Below, piece after piece: positions 12,506-23,052 of a stretch of DNA of 64,000 bases. A model generated the notes under the pieces. It made no database searches, was not told where the DNA came from, and was given only the letters and a program-made list of their open reading frames with translations. Origin of the DNA: Manduca sexta (lineage: Eukaryota > Arthropoda > Insecta > Lepidoptera > Sphingidae). A program made the translations under genes and the position numbers. The stretch is taken from positions 2,480,001 through 2,544,000 of the forward strand of contig NC_051120.1 in NCBI RefSeq assembly GCF_014839805.1, given 5' to 3'. Positions within the stretch are counted from its first letter, which is position 1. Each line of letters begins with the position of its first letter.

Positions 12506-13194
12506 TATATATTTGGACAGAATAACGGCAATACATTGTCATGTATTACGTTTATAATAAATAAATTTTTTTCTTACTATACAATGATAGATTTATAAAC
12601 TGCATCAGGCGACAGACTTATCCGTCTGGCGACATAAACGTTTTAAAAAATATTAATTCCGGGAAGTAGGTTTTGAAAACTTATAAACATCCAAATAGCT
12701 TAACGCTCTCAAATTAATAACAATAGCAAAAAGACCAATATGATTGAAGTTGTATTTAGGATTTTTGATCTAATTATACTCCAACACTAAATAGAAAGGA
12801 ATGTTTACAACCATAAGCTTCTAATAATGGTAGCATACCCTTTATCTAACACAGACATATGGACAATCGATTGAAATCACCGATTTTCAACATAGATTAT
12901 TTTGTTAATAACTATTTCAAACAGTTAATGTTTAAGTACTTTTCAAAGGGAAACGCCGCCCCAGGGTTCATTTAAAGCCAGCCGCCGCATAAACAAATAC
13001 CTTACAATCGAATTCAATAAACAATCGAGTTTATTGTCCAAACAAATCGAAAGTTAAAAACGAAACGTCTTTATTTAAAATGTTAGTAGGGACAGGAAAT
13101 TATTCTTTTAATCCTAAGAAGATGATCAAAGTTCTGAGGGATTTTATGACAAAAGAATAACAGGAAAAGCAATTGACAGCTGATAAATCTGATT
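12506..13194. other. AT-rich stretch without recognised features
   Basis: Nothing recognised on either strand. Confidence 0.45.
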
Positions 13195-13452
13195 GCCTTG
13201 GTGGCGTAGTTGTACTTCATGTACAGTACGCAACGTTCTGAGGTTCTGAGTTCAAATCCTGGGTCGGGAAAAGTAATATTTGGATTTTTCTGCTCAGTAT
13301 CAACCCGGAGTTTACAATTTGTGCCCGATATGGGTTTGCAGAGGTTTGCCTCTATCACATCATGGGTTGAAACACACTTGGCGAAAAGTGGGTGCCCTTT
13401 TCGCCAAGGGCACCCGCCTTTGGGGATAAATGCATGATGTGAGTGTGTAAAT
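13195..13452 (+). repeat. SINE-B copy with an internal foldback
   Basis: The plus strand reads GCCTTGGTGGCGTAGTTG, a B-box-like GAGTTCAAATCCTGGGTCG, the body (CTCAGTATCAACCCGGAG) and tail (GGGGATAAATGCATGATGTG). Between body and tail the usual sequence is replaced by an inverted arrangement: GGGTGCCCTT (13390-13399) pairs with AAGGGCACCC (13406-13415) around a six-base loop. The ~135-codon antisense frame is incidental. Confidence 0.85.
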
Positions 13453-14649
13453 CTAAATACGATGTTAAATGATTTTCTATGAAATATCAATTCAATAAAT
13501 GATTTTTGTTCATTGACCCAATTACACTAACACGCAATAAAGTAAAATAAAGTGACATAGAACCAAAAACATCACCAACCTATATTATTACAATAACAAA
13601 ACCAAAACAAAGGAACATTAACATAATCCGATACGTAATTAGAACAAAAACATGTAAAAGACAATTTCAATTACACTTACACTAAAGATATACAAAATAG
13701 TACATCAGGCTGGCGTTGATATTGCGCAAAGCAGAGAACTCGGAGACAAATTAACAAATACCATAACAAAATGCGAAAATGAACTTTATATTGAAGGCAT
13801 AAAACACTTCCATGAAACTATAGATGATACGAATAAAGTGGCAGATGTAAAACAGCTTTATGTCACTGCAATCGCTCGGTACTGATATTTAACGACTGCC
13901 CTATAATTTATGTATTGGAGATTAGAATTATAATGTTTGTAGTCTGTGTCGAAAGCCTGTGGTTTTTAGATATCACTGGTCTTACGTCTTCTTATGGCGA
14001 ACACCATTAAATATAACTGTTTGTAAATATTTTGATTAATTCGCGGTGCGGATATAAAAAGTCTTGCTCGGTAATGCTATGTTAAATTTAACAAACCGCA
14101 TTGGCAGGCGTGTGGGTCTATTTCTCAAACTGGTTATTTAGGGCTGTCCCTACAATGCAAGTTGAAATTGGTCCTCTCAAGCAAATTGACAGCAATGCAA
14201 ACTTTACACTGTCAGTCGCAACTGATGATGGGATTCCATAAAGCCCTAAATAGTTGTCATTTTTTCTCTGCCAAATATAATGGCCATAATAATAGAAAAA
14301 ATTACAATCTCATTTCAATGATGAACAAAATATCAATATCGAAAGATGATACAATAGAATACGCCCAAACAGTTTCAATCAAACAAATACAAAACCAACA
14401 AGGTAAAAAAGCAGGTTTCGCTAAAACCAGGAAACGTAATGGGCCCAATGTACTTATAATAAGTGATTATAGTTAGTGCGCGTGAGCCACAGATTGTATC
14501 TAGGGACGGCGAGTAATAAAGACGCTTCACGGCAAAATCTTGCCTCTAGGACAAGGGAAACTGTGGAGTTGGCATACGACCTACATTTTGAAGCAAAGAT
14601 AAGATGAAATCAAATTGGGATTTTTTTTATCGTTTACGCAAAAGACATA
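13453..14649. other. AT-rich stretch without recognised features
   Basis: No recognised gene. An open frame ending at 14476 has no early ATG and no recognisable features. Confidence 0.45.
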
Positions 14650-14891
14650 CCCCCTTATTCATAAACATTTTTTATCTAAGGACGGAGTAAAGCTGTGATA
14701 ACAAGCCTGTTTCTCAGTGCCCAACGGCACTGTTTGTGATTGGCTAATATTGTTGTATCTCAATATTAGCCAATCACAACGGTCCTATGTCTACGCATTG
14801 CGAAGGTTGTCATCCCGTCAGCACTGAGAAACAGACTTGTTATCACAGCTTTACTCCGTCCTTAGATAGAAAACGTCTATGAATAAGGGGG
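14650..14891. mobile_element. Palindromic foldback MITE, ~242 bp
   Basis: The left end CCCCCTTATTCATAAAC and the right end, whose complement is CCCCCTTATTCATAGAC, open an almost complete palindrome. The arms share ATCTAAGGACGGAGTAAAGC and CTGTGATAACAAG, then TCTGTTTCTCAGTGC-type sequence, and at the centre TGTGATTGGCTAATATTG around an 8-base loop. The right arm has ~30 bases (about 14797-14827) with no partner in the left. There is no coding capacity. It looks like a non-autonomous DNA transposon; the superfamily is not determined because a target duplication is not clear. Confidence 0.85.
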
Positions 14892-16321
14892 TTATAATAT
14901 AATTATTATTTTCAAAGTAATGTGAGTACAATTCTAAAAATAGAAGTAAAATTGATCACATATCACAGACTTTAAGAAATTATTAAACTTGATTTACGTA
15001 GTTCCTATTATCTAAATCGAAGATTTATTCCATAAAGAAGATAAATTAAACCAGAAAAATCATGTGGAAATTACTACTTACCAATTTCCACCTCCACTGA
15101 TAACATAAATAAAGTCAAGTTATCTAGCCGTATAACAGCAACTCAACACCTCTCCACAGCCGTCTATCCTCGGAGGCAACGTGCAGTATTCACTGGACCG
15201 GTTCTAAAACCGCTTCTGCCGTACCCCGCAAAAGTTCATACGTGTACACTCGGGTATAATGCACTACGTAATAGTATAGCTTTGTGGGTTTTCAAGTGAT
15301 GTGATTATGGTGTTTATTGGTGGGATGAAATTTGTATACATTTTTACTTCATGTTGTTTATTTGTTATAAATGGATAACAGTGGAGAAAGGTCCACACAA
15401 CCCGATTTCTGTCGTCTTCCCCTTATGGAGAAACTAACAAATAAAGAATCTAGAATCTAGAAAAACAATCAATAGAACGATTTGCATACCATATTCCTGT
15501 ATATCAGTAGCTACATATTGTGCCAGCTTCCCTTTCGAAAAATTTCACCTTTCGCCACTGCTGGATAAGCAAGCAATTCGTCTGATAGCATCATGATCAA
15601 TAAGTTGTAACGGAATTTTGAATTATCAAGCACTGCGAAGCACACTGGCCTCGTCACCTTGAGATATGTCACGTGATGCCTAACAAGACGCTGGCAGTAA
15701 TCTCCTTCGAACTGGAACACACTGCTATCGTTACCTTCTGCTATCGAAAATAGAAGTTTTAAACCCCAAAGACTCTCAAATACTAGAATCCTACCAAAAC
15801 CAATTTCGGATTAATACTGCGTATTAATACGTCGCTTCAAGCTCATAACTTGGCGGTTCAGAATAGACAGTAGCTTGCCCCGAAACGGGCTATTCCTTAG
15901 CTTCACTGTCGACTCCGCATCATGTTTATATTCTGTTTGCAGTACATACGCTAGGTTTATGGGTTACGCTGAGATTGCCTTTATAATGGAGCTAGAAATT
16001 GGTATTGGACTGGCTTTTTTACTGGAATATTTAAAGAAAATAAGACTATCAATGATCACTATCTTTTAAAGAAGATTAGGGTAGATGAGCGATTGAATGA
16101 TTCAGATTTTAGCAATAAGTTTTTTGATATGTTGATTACATAGAATTTTGTGGTCTTTGTATGGAAATAAAAAGTGGATCAGCTTTTTTTTAACTAATTC
16201 TCCTCTGCTTGTTCTACTATCAGATCTAATACCAGTTAAAGAATCAAGCAAGTCTAACAGAATTCTAAGATTCAAAACCGCATATAATCAGAACCTACTT
16301 TTTTCTACGTGCACAACAAAG
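14892..16321. other. AT-rich stretch without recognised features
   Basis: Nothing recognised. A moderately GC-richer patch at 15150-15260 shows no ORF, domain or repeat-family similarity that I can name. Confidence 0.45.
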
Positions 16322-16525
16322 GGACTCCACTGCACCTGATGGTAAATGGAATCCAGTAGAATGTCAATTGATGAGAGACGACACAATTATGCCGGCTTGT
16401 TGGAACTGGATATATACAGGCTGATCCCGGAATGTGACACATTTACGTGGGCCACTATGACGGGTTTTAACACCTTGTGTACGGTGTTCGACATCCGGGC
16501 GGATATGAAATATATCCTACCACTA
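16322..16525 (-). repeat. Repeat C copy, nearly complete with short internal deletion
   Basis: The reverse complement runs from the ATATATTTCATATCCGCCCG-like 5' side through TTCCGGGATCAGCCTGTATA and GCCGGCATAATTGTGTCG to the CCATCAGGTGCAGTGGAGTC end. The GCCGAGGGGTAATC segment between the two GTCGA-like motifs is missing. Confidence 0.85.
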
Positions 16526-16921
16526 GCAAACACTTTTACACGGAAATGAAAAGGCTAAAGACAGACGTGTCTTCTTAAGTCATGTGTATGCACGACGATT
16601 TAAAAAGTGCATTTCAAATCTCAGTTTTTCGCAATAGATAATAAATTACAAATTGCATCGTACACAATGATAAGTTGCCGTTCCCACAGTGGTCATTGCA
16701 TCACATATTGCGACACTTTAAGTGGATTATCAACACACTCAATATCATGCCGTGGATATTTGCTTAGAACTTCAAAATTTATTTTATTTAATCGTATTAT
16801 TGGATTGAAGGTATTTTGATTTTTTATGGTTAATCGAGAAAGTGGGTCACCTTTCAATGCACGAATATTTGATTATAGATGTATAAGTTATTGTTTCGTT
16901 TGAGCAAATGTATAGTTATAC

Positions 16922-17166
16922 AGTGGCGGTTGGATATATTTTATATCTGCCTGGATAGCGACCACCGTACACCAGGTGTTAAAACCCGTCATAGAGGCTC
17001 ACGTAAGTGTCGCGTTCCGGGATCAGCCTATGTATATCCAGTTCCAACAGGCCGGCATAATTGTATCGACTGCCGTGGGGTAATCATCTCTCATCAGTCG
17101 ACATTCTATTGGACACACTTACTATCAGGTACAGTGGGATCTCTTAGCCATGCACGTATAAAACAA
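16922..17166 (+). repeat. Repeat C copy, complete reference copy
   Basis: It shows all blocks in order: GATATATTTTATATCTGCCT, GCGACCACCGTACACCAGG, GTTAAAACCCGTCATAG, GTTCCGGGATCAGCC, CAGGCCGGCATAATTG, GGGGTAATCATCTCTCATCA, ACATTCTATTGGACAC, then TACAGTGGGATC and an A-rich end. There is no tRNA-like head. It may be a SINE, or the 3' end of a longer non-LTR element. Confidence 0.85.
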
Positions 17167-17207
17167 GCACACGCTTAGTAATCGAATAATATAATTAAGA
17201 ACACAAT

Positions 17208-17420
17208 GCCTCGGTGGCGTAGTTGTATTACAGTACAACTGCAGTGCTAAGGTCTCGGGTTCAATTCCCTGGTCGGGCAGTAATATTGGGTCTTACTACT
17301 GACTATTAAATCGGAGTCTGGAGTTTTTGCCCGATCTGGCGATAGTCTTCCCCAATCACATCTGATGTATTCCACACAGCATCAGTTGCCTTTGGAGATA
17401 AAAGCCATGAGTCTATATGT
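17208..17420 (+). repeat. SINE-B copy, diverged tail
   Basis: The head GCCTCGGTGGCGTAGTTGTA and a B-box-like GGGTTCAATTCCCTGGTCGG are clear; the GGCGATAG segment and an ATAAAAGCCATGAG tail follow. It lies about 40 bp after the repeat C copy, in the same orientation. Confidence 0.85.
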
Positions 17421-18253
17421 GTGTACAAACATAATAACTATAACTAACTGAATATTAAACCTATTAATTGCGTAACATTTGCAATAGATATAATCTTATC
17501 AAGTAATTTAAATATAGTTTATTCAACAATGGGTCTTGTATGTTATGAATACATTACAACGCAAATTAATTGACCTATAATAATATCGTTGATTTTAGTT
17601 TAATTGCTCTCTATTAGTGTTATTGTTAATATTATAATGTTATTATGTCAATGAATAATACGACAATGATATTGTGACGGTTTGCGGTTTAAATAGTAAC
17701 TTTATTTTGCAGGTGCTCTCAAGTGGTAAAGTCTGAATCAATGTGAAAACTAACAAAGAAATTAAAATTTTTACTAGGTTGGACTCTCCTATGGCAATGC
17801 CTGTCTAGGATATGTACTATAACATTATGATTTTTATGTTAACGCGAATGTTAGACATTAAATAAAATTATTTTACGGATTTTAATGCGGTTTTTTTATT
17901 ATAATTTTCTCCCAACGTTTCGTAAACTTTGCATACTTCATGATCACCAAAGGACTGAGGTTTTGGTCGTCCAAAAAGTCAAAGTCCAAATTTACATGGA
18001 CTCTGCGATATGCAATTATGGAACTATGATTAAATTGTTTTACAATTAACTAAAAAACTAAAACTAAAACTGTAAACCGCGGGAAAATGCGTAAAATAAA
18101 TTTATTTCAATATTGTTGTTTATGCATTTTATGAATATTATGGCAAGGGTAAGTATTACGCTTTATGAGACTTAGAATTTAATATTAGGATGATGATTAC
18201 AATTCAGGGCCACGCATTAATAGTTTGCTTATGTTTATGAGTAGTATAGTAAA
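17421..18253. other. AT-rich stretch with a probable repeat fragment
   Basis: The part from about 17855 to 17980 (AATAAAATTATTTTACGGAT, TTTCTCCCAACGTTTCG, TTCATGATCACC) resembles a lepidopteran interspersed repeat end, but no second copy in this window confirms it. Otherwise nothing recognised. Confidence 0.35.
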
Positions 18254-18550
18254 AGCGGGGATAGCCTAGTTGTGAGAGGAACTGACTGCCGAGACGAATG
18301 TCCGCAGGTTCGAAACTCATCTTTGACTTTTTTAAAGTTTTGTATTCTTTGTGAATTAACGCTTGCTTTTACGTAAAACATCGTGAGGAAACCTGCATAC
18401 CTGAGAAGTTCTCTATAGGAATTTTAAGGGTATGTGAAGTCTACCAATCCGCTCTAAGCCAGCGTGGTGGACTAAGGCCTAATCCCGCTCAGTAGTAGAA
18501 GAGATCCTAGTAAGACAATATATATATACAGGGCTGAGATTATTTATTAT
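18254..18550 (+). repeat. SINE-A copy, full length
   Basis: The plus strand reads GCGGGGATAGCCTAGTTGTG, CGAGACGAATGTCCGCAGGT, AAACATCGTGAGGAAACCTG, AGCGTGGTGGACTAAGGCC and ends CAGGGCTGAGATTAT. The tail segment before the end is diverged. Confidence 0.85.
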
Positions 18551-18775
18551 GATCAGTGACGGTTATCATCAGACAAAATGTCTACCAACGCGACACCACT
18601 ACGAAATAAAGTAAACAAATTGCATAATAAAATATATAGTTATAAATACATAGTAAATATTTATGTTCATAAAGTGATAATTTTACAACTGCACTACGCA
18701 TGTCAACGATAAGAGTATTGCGTTATATTGCTGTTAAGGCCAAGTTTAATGAATCATTTCATTATATTTATAGAA

Positions 18776-19075
18776 AACTAGCTTCTGCTCTCTGCTTCGC
18801 CCGCGTAAAGGAATTTTCCGGGATAAAAGTCCCGCTATATATTTTCCAGGGATACTAGCTTATAACCTTCCCAGGGTCTTATACTATATCCATACTAAAT
18901 TTTGCTTTCTTATACCACGTCCTATGTCACGTTCCCACGAAAACGGGATAAAAAGTATCCTATGTCCGTCTCCTGGTTCTAAGCTACCTCTCCACAAAAT
19001 TCCAGCCAAATCGGTTCATCCGTTGTTGAGTTATAAATAGTGTAACTAACACAACTTTCTTTTATATATATAGAT
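18776..19075 (-). repeat. Repeat E copy, near complete
   Basis: The plus strand shows the reversed tail: AACTAGCTTCTGCTCTCTGC, TTCGCCCGCGTAAAGG, CCCGCTATATATTTTC and TCCATACTAAATTTTGC, then the upstream part to AACACAACTTTCTTTTATAT. Blocks recur at 46285-46490. Confidence 0.75.
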
Positions 19076-19339
19076 TTGCCGTAGTTTTATTGTTTTGCCA
19101 ATTTCAACATTGACAATTCGCAGTTGTTTTTTGCGCTGCTAATTCCAACTAGGGTAGTAGCCTAACCTATTATTCTATGTGGGGAAAATTATTTCACTGC
19201 CTCTGATATGCGGAGTGGAGTCCAGATAGTTCTTTTTTATTTTAATGATTTAATAAAGTTGGAATATATTTTCTGTTTATTTTTATTTTTAAAGATTTGG
19301 TTGTGGTGGAGGAGGTTTCACTATTCGATATGTAGTTCG

Positions 19340-19500
19340 ACAATGTCCAGATAGTGTTGACTGACGATGATTATTCCTTGTCAGTCGATATAATTATGCC
19401 GGTGTGTTTGTTACTGGGTATATTCAGGCTGATCCTGGATCTTGACTTTCGCGGACCGCTTTGTTGTTCTACCCTAAGTTCGGTAGTTCTTATACCGGGA
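19340..19500 (-). repeat. Repeat C copy, degenerate
   Basis: ACTGACGATGATTATTCCTT, TCAGTCGATATAATTATGCC and AGGCTGATCCTGGATC align to the repeat C minus strand with many substitutions. It is the oldest-looking copy. Confidence 0.7.
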
Positions 19501-19861
19501 GAACAAAAATTCTATAACCAGCCTAAATGAAACTGAAAATAAACTTGAAGAAGATAATAAATCAGTTAATTTTTATTGTTTCCAACACAAACAAGCTATT
19601 AATAAGAAAATATGAAATGCACTGAACCTTAAATGTAAATTAATTACAAACGCAGTGAATTGAAATGCAAGTTATCAGAGGAAACGTATAGTAGCGCCAT
19701 GATAAGTATATTTTTCATATGTGAGGAAAATTTTAATAAAATAATTTATAAAATAATTGTTTATTTCATTATCTATAGCAGAGATATATAATTTCGAGAT
19801 GATATTTTTGTATTATTATTTATGTTGTTTTACTGTTTACCTTGAATTCAATTAAATATAA
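19501..19861. other. AT-rich stretch without recognised features
   Basis: Nothing recognised in these ~360 bases. Confidence 0.4.
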
Positions 19862-20178
19862 TAATAATAATATCAGCCCTGTATTATATGTATTATACTG
19901 TCCCACGCTTAGGCACGGGTCTTCTCTACTACTGAGAGGGATTAGGCCTTAGTCCACCACACTGGCCTAATGCGGTAGACTTCACCCACCCTCAAAATTA
20001 ATATAGAGAACTTGTCAGATATGCAGGTTTTCTCACGATGTATTCCTTCACCGTTAAAGCAAGCGATAGTTCACAAAGGATACACACATAATTTTAGAAA
20101 AGTCAGAGGTTTGTGCCCTTAGGTTTTGAACCAGCAGACATTCGTTTCGGCAGTCCATTCCACACTTAACTAGGCCAT
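19862..20178 (-). repeat. SINE-A copy, near full length
   Basis: Minus-strand copy with tail (AATATCAGCCCTGTATTATA on plus), the body segment TTCCTTCACCGTTAAAGCA, and a decayed head (TAACTAGGCCATCTTC on plus). There is a short duplication TGTATTATA in the tail. Confidence 0.85.
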
Positions 20179-21411
20179 CTTCACTCCAATTGAATTCTGA
20201 AATATATCATGTGTACAAACAGTGAGAGAGCAGCCTTTCTGAATCTGAATGGTAGTTACGTATCTACCGAACCCTTCAGCCATAAAATCGTTTATGATAA
20301 ATGATATTTAACCTAATGTTTGAACTAAAGTTCAAACTCCCTAACAAGAATAATTGAAGCGACTCAGTTACAAAATATTGATTGATCGACATGAGCTACA
20401 AATATCGATATTATTAGATAAACTTTCATCGGCTCGTATTTCTGACCATTGCGCGACCGCAAAATATTATATTCTACTTACACCGCAGAACCGCTCGGTA
20501 CTGGCATAGTGATGTGACAAGATTTCGATAGTTTCGAACCTATAGCATTCGCACACTAGATTCTACAGAGCATATTCGCACACTAGATAATTTTTTTGTA
20601 TTTTTTTATTAAATTGGATGACACGATGTGGTTCATTCGTGCACGCCATTGGAACTAAACAGTATAAACTTCATCTAGAATTTGGAGTTCTTAAACTCTG
20701 CTAAGCATCAAAACTATAATTGTTCTGGTTACTCTTAAGATACTAAACTTGACTACTAAAATTCCCAATTACTATAACTGCCATAAACAAAGCGAAAAAC
20801 AGGAGTCCTTCGATACTGCTATGTGGCAGCAAAAATAATAATTTGGAGATACATACAAATACATTCCCGGGCACGGTAAGAAAATTAAATATTGATACAA
20901 TTTATCGATATGTGCATTTTACAGTACACCCACATCTCTACAATTTTATAGAGGTAGTAGATTTGATCAGCGCACGCGCCGACTTGAAACGCAAGTTGTA
21001 ATATAATATACTAGTATTTATTGGTGACGAGCTCGTGCGACGCAGCCGTCTGTGATTACATACATACGTACATTTTGTAAAGTACCTTGACATTGGAGGA
21101 TTTATGTTTCCAGTTCCTTCCTATCTTTATCTATACCTATATAAAAACTTAAATATAGGGACACTCTACCGCATCTTGCCCTTATGATAAAATAACACTC
21201 AAAGTTTGCAATAAATGAATACTCGAAGTAAAGAAATATATTTTCAAACTCTATTATTCTATAGACCAAATAAAAAAGTTACTTCGATCTATGCTCTTTA
21301 ATAAATGCAAATAAAATGTGTTATACCTACATTACTGTTTAATGAGATAACTATTAAATAAAAATTACTTAAAACAATGACGTCATAAAAGTTTCAGACG
21401 GTCGCTACATG
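20179..21411. other. AT-rich stretch without recognised features
   Basis: No gene recognised. The 14-base string ATTCGCACACTAGA occurs twice about 27 bases apart near 20547 and 20574. Confidence 0.45.
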
Positions 21412-21505
21412 CGGGCCGCTTTCAATAGTTCGATCTGGAAATCTTTGGGGAAGGCCCATGTTCAGCATTTGACGTCCTGCAGCTGATAATGATGATGATG
21501 AATGG
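21412..21505 (+). pseudogene. RTE-type non-LTR ORF2 C-terminal remnant
   Basis: The frame starting at 21412 ends with residues SLGKAHVQHLTSCS before a stop at 21484-21486 and a TGATAATGATGATGATGA tail. This is the usual C-terminus and GAT-rich 3' end of the endonuclease/reverse-transcriptase protein of lepidopteran RTE-like elements, here only ~24 codons (5' truncated). Upstream sequence is not coding. Confidence 0.65.
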
Positions 21506-21595
21506 CTTGCAATTTAAAAAAATCGGTAACGAAATATCTAGTAAAAGTAAAATACCCTTTTGAACCAAGATTACTAAGGTTTAGCACAAGTTGCA

Positions 21596-21710
21596 ATCAT
21601 CATCATCAGTCCATTGCAGTCCACTGTTGGACTTAGGCCTTACCCAAGGTACGCCACAGAGACTGGTCTGTATGTTTATGCACCCAGTCGCTGTCTTCGC
21701 ATATATTTAG
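21596..21710 (-). pseudogene. Second RTE-type ORF2 C-terminal remnant, inverted
   Basis: The reverse complement has the same layout (…LWRTLGKA, a stop, VQQWTAMD, then GATGATGATGATTG). It sits ~90 bp from the plus-strand remnant in the opposite orientation. The stop between LGKA and VQQW shows decay. Confidence 0.65.
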
Positions 21711-21993
21711 TAAGTTACAATGTAACTTAATAAATATAATTTTAATTACTCTGCAGAGTGTAGTAAAGCAATGAGATATAACAGTACAGTTCTAAATGCC
21801 ACAGTAAATCAGACTTTAAACACCACTTAGTTCTTTGTTACATGTGCTGATTTAAGTATTTAGGTGAATGTCCCTTACACCGAAGTGATTTTATATGAGA
21901 CGAGCCAATGCTTGCCTGATGTAAGTTCGACGATTGCCATAAGGTTGAAAATGTTTCAACTATTATATGACCCCAATAGACAATATTCCATTG

Positions 21994-22230
21994 CTGGTGG
22001 TGGAATATATTTTATATCCGCCCGAATATCGACCACTGTAAAAGGTGTTCATACATACCATAGTGGCCAACGTAAGTGTGTCGCGTGCCAGTATCAGCCT
22101 GTGTATATTCGGTTCGAACAGGCTTTTCGAATCATCTTTCGTCAGTCGAGATTCTATTGGACCCCAATCTACTGACCATCAGGTTCAGTGGGATCAATTT
22201 GCCCTGAACACATGAAAAAAAAACAATATG
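21994..22230 (+). repeat. Repeat C copy, nearly complete
   Basis: Starts GGAATATATTTTATATCCGC, contains GCGTGCCAGTATCAGCC, ATCTTTCGTCAGTCGAGAT and TCTATTGGACCCCAATC, and ends in poly-A (AAAAAAAA at 22215-22222). The GGCCGGCATAATT core is partly deleted. Confidence 0.8.
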
Positions 22231-22767
22231 AATTGTATTAATTCCCCTCGTTTTTCCAACATAAAGTCCTCAAGGAACTGTGAATTTTACCAGACATATA
22301 AAAAAACCTTTTTTTTTCAATAATTCTTTTATTTACGGTCAATTATATCAAATGCTACAGACGCGAATTGTGAGTATATATTATTAAAATATGTATAATT
22401 CTTTTCGTTGCCTTAATAACCATGGCAAGAAACATTTTGTAACAATAATCACTAAGGCATACTTTAACTAAATTACACCACGGTGTGACAGTCGTTTGTT
22501 CTGACGCTAGTTTTACGAGAGTAGTTTTGTCGTTAATGCTGACCGTACTTTGAAGATTTAACTTAGTTTTGTCTTAAAATTTAGTGTTCACTTATTTGCG
22601 TGTGTCCAATGATACACAAAGGTTTATATGTCTAGGATATTTTTTTACAAATAGCGAGGGCCTTTAGGACTTAGCTACAAAGTAATGTATGAATGTGAAG
22701 TTTCAAAACGCTAAGTAATTACTTACCCACAAACCTGTCTGACCAGGATTTGTTTAAATTCGGACAC
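22231..22767. other. AT-rich stretch without recognised features
   Basis: Nothing recognised. It includes a T-run near 22310. Confidence 0.45.
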
Positions 22768-22978
22768 GGCAAACTGACCCCACTGTACGTGACGACAAGT
22801 GAAGTAGGGTCCAATAGAGTTTAGACTGACGAGAGATGATTACCCCTCGGCAGTCGACACAATTATGCCGGCCTGTTGGAACTGAATATACACAGGCTTA
22901 TCCTGGAACGCGACACACTTATACGGCCTACTATGGCAAGTCGCTGTCCGGGCGCATATAAAATATATCCTACCACCA
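22768..22978 (-). repeat. Repeat C copy
   Basis: The reverse complement shows the family blocks in order, including GGCCGGCATAATTGTGTCGA. It abuts a SINE-B fragment. Confidence 0.85.
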
Positions 22979-23052
22979 GAACCCTAGACCTCGGTATATG
23001 GCCATTCCGCGTTCGCAATGCTTTAAACTACGCCACAGTGCCCTGAGGTAGT
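22979..23052 (-). repeat. SINE-B head fragment
   Basis: AACCCTAGACCTCGG, GAATGCT-like and AACTACGCCACAGTGCC on the plus strand are the reversed head of SINE-B. Only the tRNA-like portion remains. Confidence 0.6.

Noticed and set aside
13083..13490. 135-codon minus-strand open frame
   Set aside because: It runs antisense through a SINE-B copy into AT-rich sequence and shows no protein features beyond the SINE.
14162..14476. 104-codon plus-strand frame
   Set aside because: No ATG at its start, low-complexity Asn/Lys/Ser composition and no recognisable domain; likely chance.
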